64,000 nucleotides of DNA from Acidobacteriota bacterium (GTDB lineage: Bacteria > Acidobacteriota > UBA890 > WLXD01), in contig WLXD01000001.1 in NCBI GenBank assembly GCA_012103255.1, positions 1,067,501 to 1,131,500 of the forward strand, in the 5' to 3' direction. The notes beneath the pieces were generated by a model, which had not been told where the DNA came from, made no database searches, and saw only the letters and a list, made by a program, of their open reading frames with translations. Positions 27,345 to 37,410 of this stretch are shown piece by piece (within the stretch, counting starts at the first letter, position 1; every line of letters starts with the position of its first letter). The translations under genes and the position numbers were made by a program.

Positions 27345-28893
27345 AGAGATGACGCCGGCCGATCTGGCGCAGGTGGTCTGGGCACAACGCTGGGCCGTCG
27401 TGGCCTTGGCGCTTGTCGGCGCCGCACTCGGCTACGGCTATTCGTTGTTTGTGCCTGATCGATTCACCGCGGAGACGCTTGTGCTCGTCGAGGACTCCCA
27501 GCTCTCGCGTGACTATGTGCAGACCACGAGCACGACGAGCCTGCGGACGCGACTGGACACGATGAGCGAACAGGTACTGAGCAGGACTCGACTCGAGGGT
27601 TTGGTACGCGAGTACGATTTCGTTAGCGCTGGCGGCTCGCTCGAAGATGCGGTCGCCAAGGTTCGGCGGCGCATCACGCTAGACACCATCGGTCAGGACG
27701 GATTCAGGCTCTCGTTCTCAGACGAGGATCCGCGCATGGCAGCGCGAGTGGCGAACGCGCTCGCTGCAGGCTTTATCAACCAGAGCACCGAAGCGATTCG
27801 GGCGCAGACGCGCACCACCGCCACCGGATTGCAGCAGCAGGCTGATGATCTTCAGCGACAGCTCAGCAACAAGGAAGCGGAGATCGAGGCGTTCAAGGCC
27901 GCCAACCTTCACGCGTTGCCAACCCAACTGGGCGACAACCTGGACGAAGCGCAGCAGTTGCGCCAGCAGATTCGCGACAACACATCCCGGATGATCGTGG
28001 TGCGGGCGCAGCTCGATGCGTTGCCGGAGCCGGTGACCTCGGTCGCCGCCGCTCCGGATGAGGTCACGGCCATCGAGGTCGCGCGGCAGATTCTCGGCAC
28101 AACCTCAGCAGCGCAACTGGACGGCAAACTGGAAACAGAACACCCGCTCGTGCAGTTGGAAGCGCGGCGCTTGCAGTACGAGTCGCTCCTACGCCATTAC
28201 ACGGCCCGCCACCCCGACGTTCGCCAACTTGCGGCGGAGATCGCAGCGCTTGAGGACACGGTGGCAACGGCAGCGCCATTCGTTCCGGAGCTGAGCTCGG
28301 TGGCAATGCCGGCGGCGCCGAGTTCCACGATCGCTCGCGATCGCTCCGCGTTTGAAACAGAGATCAGCAACCTTGAGTCGTCGCGAACCGCGATGCTGGG
28401 GGACCTGGCGGAGTACGAGCGCCGCGTCGCCGCTGCTCCCGGGGTCGAGCGGCAACTCCGTGAGTTGGAGCGCGAGCGCGATGGTCTGTTGCGGTCGCAT
28501 ACCGATCTTGCGAGCCGCACCGTCGAGGCGGACCTGGCGAACGATCTGCAGACTGCTGAAATTCCGACTAGCCGGTTCCGTGTGGTGGATCCAGCAGCCG
28601 TTCCTACTCAGCCCACCTCGCCATTGCGCCTCTACTTTCTTATCGGCGGCGCTTTGGCGGGTTTCGGCCTTGTCGTTGGCGCGACTTTCCTGCGCGAGGT
28701 GACGCTCCAGCCGGTCAATAGCGCCGATGAGCTCGAGCGCTTCGGCGGCATGGACGTTCTGGCGAGTATTCCGGTGATCCAGACGCCGCAGCGTGTTCGC
28801 CGTCAGCGTCTTATCCGGGTCGCGTCGACGGCTGCCGTGGGCGCGGTGTTGGTTGTCGTGTTCGCCCTGCGCATCATGACGAGGGGCTTCTGA
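27331..28893 (+). CDS. Wzz-like polysaccharide chain-length determinant
   Basis: About 520 residues. A first membrane helix (WAVVALALVGAALGYGYSLFVP, about 18-39) is followed by the Wzz periplasmic start (RFTAETLVLVEDSQL), long coiled-coil segments through the middle, and a late helix pair (LYFLIGGALAGFGLVVGATF and AAVGAVLVVVFALRI). It should control polymer length together with the kinase encoded next. GTG at 27331 with GGGAGGAG just upstream is the likely start; the frame opens at 27268. The stop overlaps the kinase ATG. Confidence 0.87.
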   Translation: MLRAEEMTPADLAQVVWAQRWAVVALALVGAALGYGYSLFVPDRFTAETLVLVEDSQLSRDYVQTTSTTSLRTRLDTMSEQVLSRTRLEGLVREYDFVSAGGSLEDAVAKVRRRITLDTIGQDGFRLSFSDEDPRMAARVANALAAGFINQSTEAIRAQTRTTATGLQQQADDLQRQLSNKEAEIEAFKAANLHALPTQLGDNLDEAQQLRQQIRDNTSRMIVVRAQLDALPEPVTSVAAAPDEVTAIEVARQILGTTSAAQLDGKLETEHPLVQLEARRLQYESLLRHYTARHPDVRQLAAEIAALEDTVATAAPFVPELSSVAMPAAPSSTIARDRSAFETEISNLESSRTAMLGDLAEYERRVAAAPGVERQLRELERERDGLLRSHTDLASRTVEADLANDLQTAEIPTSRFRVVDPAAVPTQPTSPLRLYFLIGGALAGFGLVVGATFLREVTLQPVNSADELERFGGMDVLASIPVIQTPQRVRRQRLIRVASTAAVGAVLVVVFALRIMTRGF

Positions 28894-30308
28894 TGAACGC
28901 CAACCCTGAGACCTATACGAGGGCGGCCACTTCAGGAGTCGGCGCACCGGCCTTTGAAGTGGTCACGCGTGTCGTGGATGCCGTGCTTGAGCGACGAGGC
29001 CTCACGCGCGTGAACTGCGGCGAAGGCGCTTCCGAACTGCTCACAGCGGTGAGCGACCGACTGCCTTCCACGTTTCGCTGGCAGCAGGTAGAGAACCCCG
29101 CCAACCCCGCAGAGCTCTGGGCGGCGGTGATGGAGGGCGACGTGCCCGCCGGTGAGGAGCCGGGGCTCCGTCTGAGAGAAATTTTGTGGCACCGGTCGAG
29201 CGCCGGCGTCTTCACCGTTCTCGGAGTGGTTGCCGCACCCGATGTTGCAGATGAAGTGCTGGGTGCCCTCGAAGAGTTGGCCGGCCTCGAGCCGATGCTG
29301 CAGTTGGTGATCGTGGCCGACCAGGCAGTGCACGAACGCGCAACCGAGGCAGCGGCTCGACTCGCCATGCGCGTTCGGAATTCTTATGTCGTGGCGGAAT
29401 CACTGCAGACTCATGCAGCTCGCGAGGAGGCCGAACCGGTTCCTGTGGCTAAGCCCGCTCCCGCATCACCAGTCGCCGAGCCGGATCCGGTCACATCCGC
29501 GGAATCTGACGTCACACCGGCCTCGCGGCGGGTGCCCGTCGCGGGGTCACCCGGCTCCGGAGTCACGATGGAGGCGGCAGGACAGCGGACGTTCGATCCC
29601 TTCCGTGACAGCTTCGTCGAACCTTCGATCAACACGCCGCAACTGCTGCCGGTATTGAGCGATCCGCACGGCTCTCACGCCGAGTGGTTCAGGGTCCTTC
29701 GACTTCGTCTGGAGGACTGGGTGCGCGCGCAGGGCGGCTCGCCTCAAGCGATCGCGTTGGGCGGCGCAGAGGCTGGCGTGGGCAAGACTTTCGTGGCCGT
29801 CAACCTAGCTCTCCTATGGGCCAACAGCACTTTCGAACGGGTATGCCTCGTCGACGGCGATCTTCGTCGGCCGCAGTTCAACTCAATCTTCGAGATTCCC
29901 CAGCGTCCTGGCCTCGCGGATGTACTGGCGCGCCGAGCCGCGGCCGAGGAATGCGTGCGCTACGTCCCCGAGGTTGGGCTACACGTAATGCCTGCGGGGC
30001 GCTCCGGCAACCCCCGTCAACTCGTGAACCCGGATCGGGTTCAACGTGTGATCACGTCGCTCAAGAGTGCCTACGACGTGGTGATCCTGGATGGTCCACC
30101 TATTGCTGGCCTTGTGGATGCACATTCCTTCGCGAGCGCCTGTGACGGCACCTTGCTCGTTGTGCGGGCCGGGAAGTCACGACTTCAGGCAGTACAGAAG
30201 GCGACAGAAGACTTGGGATCGGACCGTCTTATTGGTGCTGTCGTGAACGGCGCCGAGCGTGGGGTCAAGAGTGCCTACACCCGATATCGGCGACTCCTCC
30301 GCGGATAA
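28893..30308 (+). CDS. CpsD/CapB-type bacterial tyrosine kinase of the EPS locus
   Basis: A 471-residue cytoplasmic P-loop protein. The first 270 residues are poorly conserved with a Pro/Val/Ala-rich linker. The kinase domain has Walker A GGAEAGVGKT (about 289-298), Walker A' CLVDGDLRRPQF and Walker B VVILDGPP. The C-terminal tail has only two tyrosines in YTRYRRLL, a short version of the autophosphorylated Tyr cluster. BY-kinases cycle with Wzz proteins to control EPS polymerisation and export. Its ATG overlaps the Wzz stop (TGATG). Confidence 0.88.
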   Translation: MNANPETYTRAATSGVGAPAFEVVTRVVDAVLERRGLTRVNCGEGASELLTAVSDRLPSTFRWQQVENPANPAELWAAVMEGDVPAGEEPGLRLREILWHRSSAGVFTVLGVVAAPDVADEVLGALEELAGLEPMLQLVIVADQAVHERATEAAARLAMRVRNSYVVAESLQTHAAREEAEPVPVAKPAPASPVAEPDPVTSAESDVTPASRRVPVAGSPGSGVTMEAAGQRTFDPFRDSFVEPSINTPQLLPVLSDPHGSHAEWFRVLRLRLEDWVRAQGGSPQAIALGGAEAGVGKTFVAVNLALLWANSTFERVCLVDGDLRRPQFNSIFEIPQRPGLADVLARRAAAEECVRYVPEVGLHVMPAGRSGNPRQLVNPDRVQRVITSLKSAYDVVILDGPPIAGLVDAHSFASACDGTLLVVRAGKSRLQAVQKATEDLGSDRLIGAVVNGAERGVKSAYTRYRRLLRG

Positions 30309-30342
30309 CAGCGGAGTCGACGCGCAGGCAACCCGTGCCGAC

Positions 30343-31824
30343 ATGGGACGCCTGATGAAGCACTCGTCGATCTACGTGATCGGCGGGATGCTCAACCGTG
30401 TGGGCGTGTTCCTGCTATTGCCGGTGTACACGTCGTACTTGTCGCTCGCCGAATACGGAACACTCGAGCTCTTCTACGCCACCGCCGCGGTGGCGTCTGG
30501 CTTGCTGTCGGCCGGCTTGGCACACGCCACGCTGCGCTTCTATTTCGAGTACGAGGAGGAAGCCGAGCGCAACGCGGTCGTGAGCACCAACCTCGCGCTC
30601 GGAGGTCTTCTGGGCGTCGTCGGGGCGGTCGGCATCATGGCCGCACGCGAACCTCTTGCCGCGACCGTGTTCGGGACTCCGGGTGCCTCTACGGGTCTTG
30701 TGATCATCGCGATCACGATGGCCTTGGAGATGTCGACTCAGATCTGTTTGGGATTCGTACGCGCCCGCGAGGCGTCGAAGACTTTCCTGGCCATCGTGCT
30801 CGCCCGTCTGGTCGTCCAGGTCGCGGCCAACAGCTATGCGGTCATCGGCCTTGGAGCCGGAGTGACGGGTGTCCTCACGGGCAACGCACTGGCTGTGGGC
30901 TTTGGCTGGCTCTGTGCGATCACCTACACGGTGCGCCGCTGCGGGTTGCGTGTCGATCTGTCCAAAGCAGATCCGATCCTGCGCTACAGCCTGCCGTTTC
31001 TTGCGAGCACGATCGTGGCGGTGCTGGCCGCCAATGTGGATCGACTGGTAATTCGAAAGTTGTTGAGCCTCGAGGCGCTGGGGCTGTTCGCGCTGGCCCT
31101 CAAGTTCAGCATCCTGCCGGAGCAGCTGATCGGTGAGCCATTCAATCGTGCGTACGGTGCGTTGCGCTTCTCGATCATGCGTCAGGAGAACGCCGCGCTC
31201 GTGCAGGCGAAAGTCGTTCGTCTGTTGCTCGCCGTCGCAGTGTTCACGGCGCTCGGCGTGCAGCTCTTCACGGTCGACGTATTGCGGTTCATGTCGGGTG
31301 TCGAATTCCGCGGCGCGGTGGCGTATCTGCCGTGGTTGTTGATCGCGGCGATTATCCGGATCGTGACCTATCCGCTCCAGACCGGGATCCTCGTCCGGCG
31401 GCGTACCGGGCGACTCTTCCACATCAATCTAGCCAACTCGTGCCTCTACATCGCGGGCAGTTTGCTCCTGATTCGCTACTTCGGCGTTGCAGGCGTTTGT
31501 CTTGCCATGGTCGGATCTGCGAGCTTCACGATGATCGCCACGGATCGCGCGGCGCAGGCGCACTTCCCGGTGCGGTACGAGTGGGATCGACTCGTCCGGA
31601 TCATCTTGATCGGCGCGGGGGCATTCCTTGCCGGGCTTCCGTTGGTAACCGCGGACACGTCCGCCGTGATCCCCCTGAAGATGCTGGTGCTGGCCGGATT
31701 CGCCGTGGCGCTGGTGTTCTCTGCCGCTTTTGACGCGGACGAGCGAACGATGGCTCGCGACTGGGCTTACGGGCAGCTGCAAGGCGCGTTCGGCAGGTGG
31801 CCAGCGGGCCAGGAGAGTCATTGA
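30343..31824 (+). CDS. Wzx-type oligosaccharide flippase (MATE/MOP superfamily)
   Basis: About 493 residues, almost entirely membrane helices (12-14 segments), beginning LMKHSSIYVIGGMLNRVGVFLLLPVYTSYLS, the usual N-terminus of Polysacc_synt flippases. It should move lipid-linked repeat units across the inner membrane for polymerisation by the Wzy-like protein at 43113. The start chosen is ATG at 30343 for fit to the family. The frame is open to a GTG at 30259, which would overlap the kinase gene. The stop overlaps the next ATG (TGATG). Confidence 0.88.
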   Translation: MGRLMKHSSIYVIGGMLNRVGVFLLLPVYTSYLSLAEYGTLELFYATAAVASGLLSAGLAHATLRFYFEYEEEAERNAVVSTNLALGGLLGVVGAVGIMAAREPLAATVFGTPGASTGLVIIAITMALEMSTQICLGFVRAREASKTFLAIVLARLVVQVAANSYAVIGLGAGVTGVLTGNALAVGFGWLCAITYTVRRCGLRVDLSKADPILRYSLPFLASTIVAVLAANVDRLVIRKLLSLEALGLFALALKFSILPEQLIGEPFNRAYGALRFSIMRQENAALVQAKVVRLLLAVAVFTALGVQLFTVDVLRFMSGVEFRGAVAYLPWLLIAAIIRIVTYPLQTGILVRRRTGRLFHINLANSCLYIAGSLLLIRYFGVAGVCLAMVGSASFTMIATDRAAQAHFPVRYEWDRLVRIILIGAGAFLAGLPLVTADTSAVIPLKMLVLAGFAVALVFSAAFDADERTMARDWAYGQLQGAFGRWPAGQESH

Positions 31825-32858
31825 TGCGACGCGGCAAACGCGAGCGCGTGGCGAGCGTTCTGGGCAGGCTGAACGTGCTCGAGCCGATGGGCTCGCTGGG
31901 CTCCCGGGTGCAATCGGAACTACCGATCCTGGCGTATCACCGAGTTGTCGATATCGGTGTGGAGTCTGATTTTCCCTTCGATCCCGAGCTTGTCAGCGCG
32001 AGTCCCGCGGATTTCCGCGCTCAGATGACGTACGTGCGCGATCACTTCAACGCGATCACCTTCGGCGACGTCATACGCAGCCTGGACGGCGATCACGAAT
32101 TGCCGCCGCGACCGATCATCGTCACGTTCGACGACGGGTTTCTGGACAACTACACAAACGCCTATCCGGTGCTCCGGGATCTCGAAATGCCGGCCACGAT
32201 CTTCGTCTCGACCGGCTACATCGGCTCGGTTGAAACCTATTGGTACGACCGCGTCGCCTATGCGATCTACCGCGGTCCGGCAGGACCCTTTGTTCTGGGT
32301 TCCACGCGGTTCGAACTAACCGACGTGGCGTCGCGCCGTCGCGCCACTGCCGACGCGATTCGATTCCTTCGCGGCGTGGCCGATCCCGTGCGGCGGGCAC
32401 ATCTAGGCGCCCTCGAAGAACGTATCGACTGCACGGTTCGCGAAGCGGATCGCCACTTGAGCCAGGCAATGGACTGGTCACAGGTTCGTGAACTACACGA
32501 CGCGGGCATCGAGATCGGTTCGCACACGGTGTCGCACCCCGCGCTCTCGCAGTGTGACGACGAGACCCTTGCCTTCGAATTGTGGGAGTCCCGCCGAGAA
32601 CTCGAGACTCGCCTGGGTGCGCCGACGCCTGTCGTCGCGTACCCCTTCGGCGGACCCGGCGAGTATGACGGCAGGGTGATGGCTGCTGCTACGCAGGCGG
32701 GATATCGGCTCGCCGCGTCCTACATCAGCGGTCGCAATCTCCTTGGCGCCCTTTCTTCTTTTGAACTGCGGCGCCTGCACGTTGAGCGCTACACGGATCT
32801 GGCGACGTTCGCCTCGATGCTCCAGTTGCCGCAACTCTTCGCGGGAGCTGCCCGATGA
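31824..32858 (+). CDS. NodB-type polysaccharide deacetylase
   Basis: A 344-residue carbohydrate esterase 4-like protein: LPILAYHRVVD, the catalytic/metal motif VTFDDGFLDNY, and the zinc-binding H-x3-H in SHTVSHP, followed by VVAYPFGGPGEYD. The metal ligands are intact, so it is probably active in removing acetyl groups from a lipid-linked or polymeric glycan. A GAGAG ribosome binding site precedes the ATG, which overlaps the flippase stop. It has no clear signal peptide, so it may act in the cytoplasm or need another start. Confidence 0.87.
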   Translation: MRRGKRERVASVLGRLNVLEPMGSLGSRVQSELPILAYHRVVDIGVESDFPFDPELVSASPADFRAQMTYVRDHFNAITFGDVIRSLDGDHELPPRPIIVTFDDGFLDNYTNAYPVLRDLEMPATIFVSTGYIGSVETYWYDRVAYAIYRGPAGPFVLGSTRFELTDVASRRRATADAIRFLRGVADPVRRAHLGALEERIDCTVREADRHLSQAMDWSQVRELHDAGIEIGSHTVSHPALSQCDDETLAFELWESRRELETRLGAPTPVVAYPFGGPGEYDGRVMAAATQAGYRLAASYISGRNLLGALSSFELRRLHVERYTDLATFASMLQLPQLFAGAAR

Positions 32859-34018
32859 CAGGCAATGCGTTCAGCGATGGCTTGCTGGTTGTAGGACTCG
32901 TGTTCTTGGCGTTCCATTTCATGGGCTACCCCCTGCTCGTGCGCGCCCTGGCCCGCCGCGGGACCACTGTGGAACTCGACACGGACGAGCCTTTTCTGCC
33001 GACGATTTCGCTCATTATCGCGGCCTACAACGAGGCCGCGGTCATCGCCGGCAAGCTCGAGAACTCGCTGGCGCTCGACTACCCGGCCGATCGCCTGCAG
33101 ATCGTGGTGGTTTCGGATGGCTCAACGGATGAGACAGCGGCAATCGCCGCCTCCTTTGCGGGCCGCGGCGTGGTGGCGCTCCATGACCCGCCGCGCAACG
33201 GGAAGTCGGCGGCCCTGAATCGGGGGGTCGACGCCGCGACGGGAGAGATCGTCGTCTTCTCGGACGCCAACAACGATTTCAGCGCGACGGCGCTGCGGGC
33301 GCTGGCCGCGCATTTCGTGGACCCGCAACTCGGCGGCGCATGCGGTCGCAAGTCGATCACCGCGGCGGGCGACCGCCAGGCCTCCGAAGGCGACAGCCTG
33401 TACTGGCGCTACGAGTCTGCGATCAAGAAGTGGGAGAGCGACCTCGGCATCATGACCACCGCCGACGGCGAGATCTTTGCGGTGCGACGCGAACTCTGGC
33501 AGCCCATACCGCCCGAGGTCATCAACGACGATGCCGAGATCACCTTCACGATGGTGAACGCCGGATATCGAATCGTTTATGAGCCGGACGCCGTTTCAAG
33601 CGAACTCGCTTCCGCACAGCTGGAAGAGGACTTTCGAGTCAAGGTGCGCATGATCGCTGGCGGATTCCAGACCGTGGCGCGCCACTGGCCGACCCTATTG
33701 CCGCCGCGTTCCGCGTTTGCCTGGGCGTTTCTTGCGCACAAGCTCTTGCGCTGGCTGGTACCGGTGCTGCTCGCGATGGTGGCGATCGGGTCGATCGCGA
33801 GAATCTCCACGGGCACCGGGGCGTTCCTGGTGGTTGGGCAGGTCCTCTTCTACGGGATCGCGTTGCTGGGATGGCAGGCGCGCAGCCGTGGCGAGTTGCC
33901 TCGGTGGAAGTACGTGCCGCTGTATTTCAGCCTTATGAACCTGGCGGCCCTTCTCGGATTGCGACGGTTCCTGGCCGGCGACGATGTGACGTCGATCTGG
34001 CAGAAGGCGGCGCGATGA
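32855..34018 (+). CDS. Membrane-bound GT2 glycosyltransferase
   Basis: A 387-residue processive-type family 2 transferase. An N-terminal membrane helix (about 8-28) precedes the GT-A domain: ISLIIAAYNEAAVI, VVVSDGSTDET, the FSDANND motif, TTADGEIFAVRREL and NDDAEITFTMVNAGY, which carries the catalytic acid. About three helices follow at the C-terminus. It resembles poly-N-acetylglucosamine synthase-like enzymes. It overlaps both neighbours by 4 bases (ATGA). Confidence 0.88.
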   Translation: MTGNAFSDGLLVVGLVFLAFHFMGYPLLVRALARRGTTVELDTDEPFLPTISLIIAAYNEAAVIAGKLENSLALDYPADRLQIVVVSDGSTDETAAIAASFAGRGVVALHDPPRNGKSAALNRGVDAATGEIVVFSDANNDFSATALRALAAHFVDPQLGGACGRKSITAAGDRQASEGDSLYWRYESAIKKWESDLGIMTTADGEIFAVRRELWQPIPPEVINDDAEITFTMVNAGYRIVYEPDAVSSELASAQLEEDFRVKVRMIAGGFQTVARHWPTLLPPRSAFAWAFLAHKLLRWLVPVLLAMVAIGSIARISTGTGAFLVVGQVLFYGIALLGWQARSRGELPRWKYVPLYFSLMNLAALLGLRRFLAGDDVTSIWQKAAR

Positions 34019-35075
34019 TCTCAAAAACCGCCCATCTCGGGCTCTCCGGAGTGCTCCGACACGAGATGCGCCAGCGGGCTGCAGCCGGCCATCGACAACA
34101 CCTCTACTTCTGCGTTGCGGACCACTACGAGCCGTATTGGGGCGGTGCGGGAACTGCACAGGCGCGAGCGATCGTCGCCGAGTGGGAGCGACGGTACCGC
34201 GAGATCGCGTCCGGGCACTGCGACTCGGCCGGCCGCGCGCCGCAGCATACCTACTTCTACCCGGAGGAGGAGTACGACCCGGCGATTCTCGATCGACTCG
34301 CGGCTCTGCGCGAGGCGGGACTCGGCGACGTCGAAGTGCACTTGCACCACGACGACGATCACGCCGCCGCGCTGCACGACAAGCTCAGGGGCTTCACCGA
34401 GCGACTCCACCGCGATCACGGCTTGCTGCGGCGATCGTCGGACGGCGAACTACGCTACGCCTTCATCCATGGCAACTGGGCGCTCGACAACTCGCATCCG
34501 GACGGCCGCTGGTGCGGGGTCGACAACGAGTTGCAGGTACTCGTCGACACGGGTTGCCGAGTGGACATGACGATGCCCTCGGCGCCACATGGTACTCAGA
34601 CACGTACCGTCAACTCGATCTACTTGCCCGCGGCCAAGCGGGCGCTCGGAAGTCGCACGACAGCGGTCGCCCCGTGCACGTTGGCACCTGGCGACGCGGC
34701 GATGAACTTCTGATGCTGCAGGGGCCACTGACCCTAGACTGGGGTCGTCGCAAGGCCGGTCTGTTGCCGCGGATCGAAAACGGCGAGCTGTCCGCTGACA
34801 ACCCACCTCTTGGTCGTAGAGTCGAACTCTGGCGGCGGTGCGGCATTGGCATCGCCGGTGCCGAGGACCACGTTTTCGTGAAAGTGCACACGCACGGAGC
34901 GCAGCCGCGCACGCTCGACGCGCTTCTCGGCGAAGGCTTGCCCGATGTTTGGACAGCGCTCGAACGCGACTATCGAGACACCGATGGCTGGGAGCTCCAC
35001 TACGTAACGGCGTGGCAGATGTACGAGGCTGTGAAGCGTCTGGCTACCGCGGTAGAAGTGAAGGCGGTCGCCTAA
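34015..35075 (+). pseudogene. Conserved EPS-locus protein of unknown function, apparent 1-base frameshift
   Basis: The first frame (34015-34713) encodes CVADHYEPYWGG, HTYFYPEEEYDP, VEVHLHHDDDH, FIHGNWALDNSHPDG and ends out of character after NSIYLPAAKRA. The continuation lies in the +2 frame: KSHDSGRPVHVGTW, LLMLQGPLTLDWGRRK, VFVKVHTHGAQ and LHYVTAWQMYEAVK, to TAA at 35073-35075. Joined, this is a single protein of about 353 residues. One missing base between about 34636 and 34650 explains it; adding a G to the GGG at 34640-34642 gives a smooth join. The His/Asp-rich motifs suggest a metal-dependent, deacetylase-like enzyme, but this is only a guess. The gene overlaps both neighbours. Confidence 0.72.
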
Positions 35076-37410
35076 TGCGAGTGATGCACGTGCTGGACTC
35101 GCTCGATCATGGCGGTGCAGAGGCCGTCGTCGTGGATCTGGCGAACGCTGCTGCTGCCGAGCACGAAGTGACTATCTGCTGTCTCCGGCGTGTCGGCGCT
35201 CTCACCGAGAGGCTCGACCCGGCGGTGCACGTGATTTGCCTCGGCCGACCAGAGGGCAATGACTTTACGTTGCCATGGCGGATCGCTCGGGTGGCGCGCC
35301 AGCTCGACGTGGAAGTGGTGCACTCTCACTCATGGGGCGTGTTCCTCGAAGCGACGCTGGCCGCGACGCTGGCGCGGGCGCGGAGTGTTCACACGGTTCA
35401 CGGGCCCTACCTACAGCATGGCAACAGCGGCAATCAGAGATGCCGGGCGTGGCTGCGTCGCCGTCTGGAGCATCTGGCTGCACGGAAAGTCGAGGTCATC
35501 GCCTGCGTGTCCACCTCGCTGGCCGAGCAGGTGCGCAACGAGATGGAGCTGCCCGCCCGAGTGGTGACCGTCCACAACGGGATTCCCGAGGTCGCTGTGC
35601 CGGGTGAGAAAGCCGATCTGCTCGATCGCGGGGCGGAGGCGCGCCTCGTTTCGGTAGGTCGTATGGCGCCTGTGAAGGCCTACGAGGTTCTGTTGCGTGC
35701 CTTCGCGACAACGTTGCAACGGATGCCGCGCCTGCGCCTCACGCTGATCGGGATGGCCCCGAGAGACAGCGACTCGAGGGACTGGCGGAGCGACTCTGTA
35801 TTCGGTCGAGCGTCGATTTCGTCGGCTTCCGGGACGACATCGATGCGCTGCTGAGGCAGCACGACATGTTCGTGTTGTCCTCTCGACACGAAGGAATTTC
35901 GATCGCGATCCTCGAAGCAATGCGCGCGGGACTACCGGTGGTAGCGACCCGCGTCGGCGGCGTACCGGAAACGGTGGTCGATGGTGTGACGGGGCGATTG
36001 GTCGAGCCCGATGATGCGGACGCACTCGCAGACACCATCGTCGATCTGCTCGCCACTCCAGCCAATATGCGCTCGATGGGAGACGCTGGCCGAGCAGTTC
36101 AGAACCGCCGATTTTCGATTCAACGTGCTGTCGACGCCTATGCCGAGCTCTACGGCGACGCCGCCGTTTCGGTGCCGGAGGGTCCGCTGCGAGTCCTGTA
36201 CCACCACCGCACCCAGGGGCGCGGTGCCGAGGGTGTCCACATCACACGAGTGGTTCGCGCTCTTGAGGAGATGGGGCATGACGTCACGGTGGTGGGGCCA
36301 CCAGGAATTGACGTGATGGAGACCGCGGGCGCCGCTCCGGTTGACAAGTCGACGGTCAGTACCCGCGGCGCGAGTTCGTTGTGGGAGGCCCTCAGTCGTC
36401 ACGCCCCGACATGGCTTTTCGAGTTTGCCGAGATTGCCTACAACGCGGTGGCAGCATGGCGTCTTCGGCAGGCGTGGAAGACGGGTGACTTCGATGTCAT
36501 TTATGAGCGCTACGCCTTCTTCCTGGTGGCGGGTGCCCGCTTTGCGGCTCGCCGCGACGTTCCCTTTGTGCTCGAGGCCAACGAGGTGAACGGTCTGGAG
36601 GAGCGGGCTCGCCGTCAGGCGATGCCAGTACTTTGCGGCCGCTTTGAGCAGCACCTGTTCGCGCGCTGCAACGGCATCATGGCGGTGTCGTCGTACCTGC
36701 GGAATCGCATTGTGGCGGCCGGGGTTCACCCACGGCGTGTTCAGGTCGTGCCCAACGCGATCGAGCCTGATGAGTGTATTTCCGAACCGCGTTCCGAGGC
36801 ACTGGTGGCCCGTTACGGGATCGGCGGCCGCACTGTCGTGGGATTTGCAGGTTGGTTCGATCACTGGGATCGCCTCGACCTTCTGCTGGAGTCGATCGCT
36901 GCTTTGCGCGAGCGTTTCCCGGGAGCTCTTGCCATGTTCGTGGGCGATGGTCCCATCGCACCAGCACTTCGCGATCGGGCTCGCGAGTTGGGCGTTGATG
37001 GAGACGTGATCTTCACGGGCGCGGTTCCGCGTCACGAGATGTCTGCACATCTCGGTTTGTTCGATGTTGCCGTGCTGCCGCATTCCAATCGCTTCGGATC
37101 GCCGGTGGTGCTCTTCGAGTTCTTCGCGCGCGGCTTGCCCGTGGTCGCCCCACGGTTGGCACCGATTACCGATGTCGTTCACCACGGCGTGAACGGAATG
37201 ATGTTCGAGCCGTTGGATCGCACCGGGCTCACCACGGCGCTGGCGGAGTTGCTTGGATCCCGCGAGAGTCGGATGCGCATCGGTCGGACCGGGCGTGACA
37301 TTGTTCTGAAGCGTCACACCTGGCACCACAATGCTTCGGCAATCCTTGAAACGATCGGCCATGAGGGCATGCCGGCCGGGGAATCGGAGCAAGTGACCCT
37401 TGCGAGCTGA
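35075..37410 (+). pseudogene. Tandem GT4-GT4 glycosyltransferase fusion with apparent frameshift in the first domain
   Basis: Frame 1 (35075-35854) starts MRVMHVLDSLDHGGAEAVV and runs to LTLIGMAPR, then loses homology. The +2 frame continues with GPERQRLEGLAERL, VDFVGFRDDIDALL and the GT4 donor motif HEGISIAILEAMRAGLPVV. One extra G in the GGG at 35750-35752 restores LTLIGDGPERQRLEGLA. After this first transferase the same open frame enters a second complete GT4 domain (LRVLYHHRTQGRGAEGVH...VFVGDGPIAPALRD...FGSPVVLFEFFARGLPVVAP) ending at 37410. The restored product would be about 778 residues. In related loci two separate GT4 genes are usual, so the fusion is notable. The 35866-37410 part could still be translated alone. 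Confidence 0.8.

Noticed and set aside
34015-35860. Programmed ribosomal frameshifting to explain the split frames
   Set aside because: No slippery heptamer with a downstream stem was seen at either site; single missing G bases explain the joins better.
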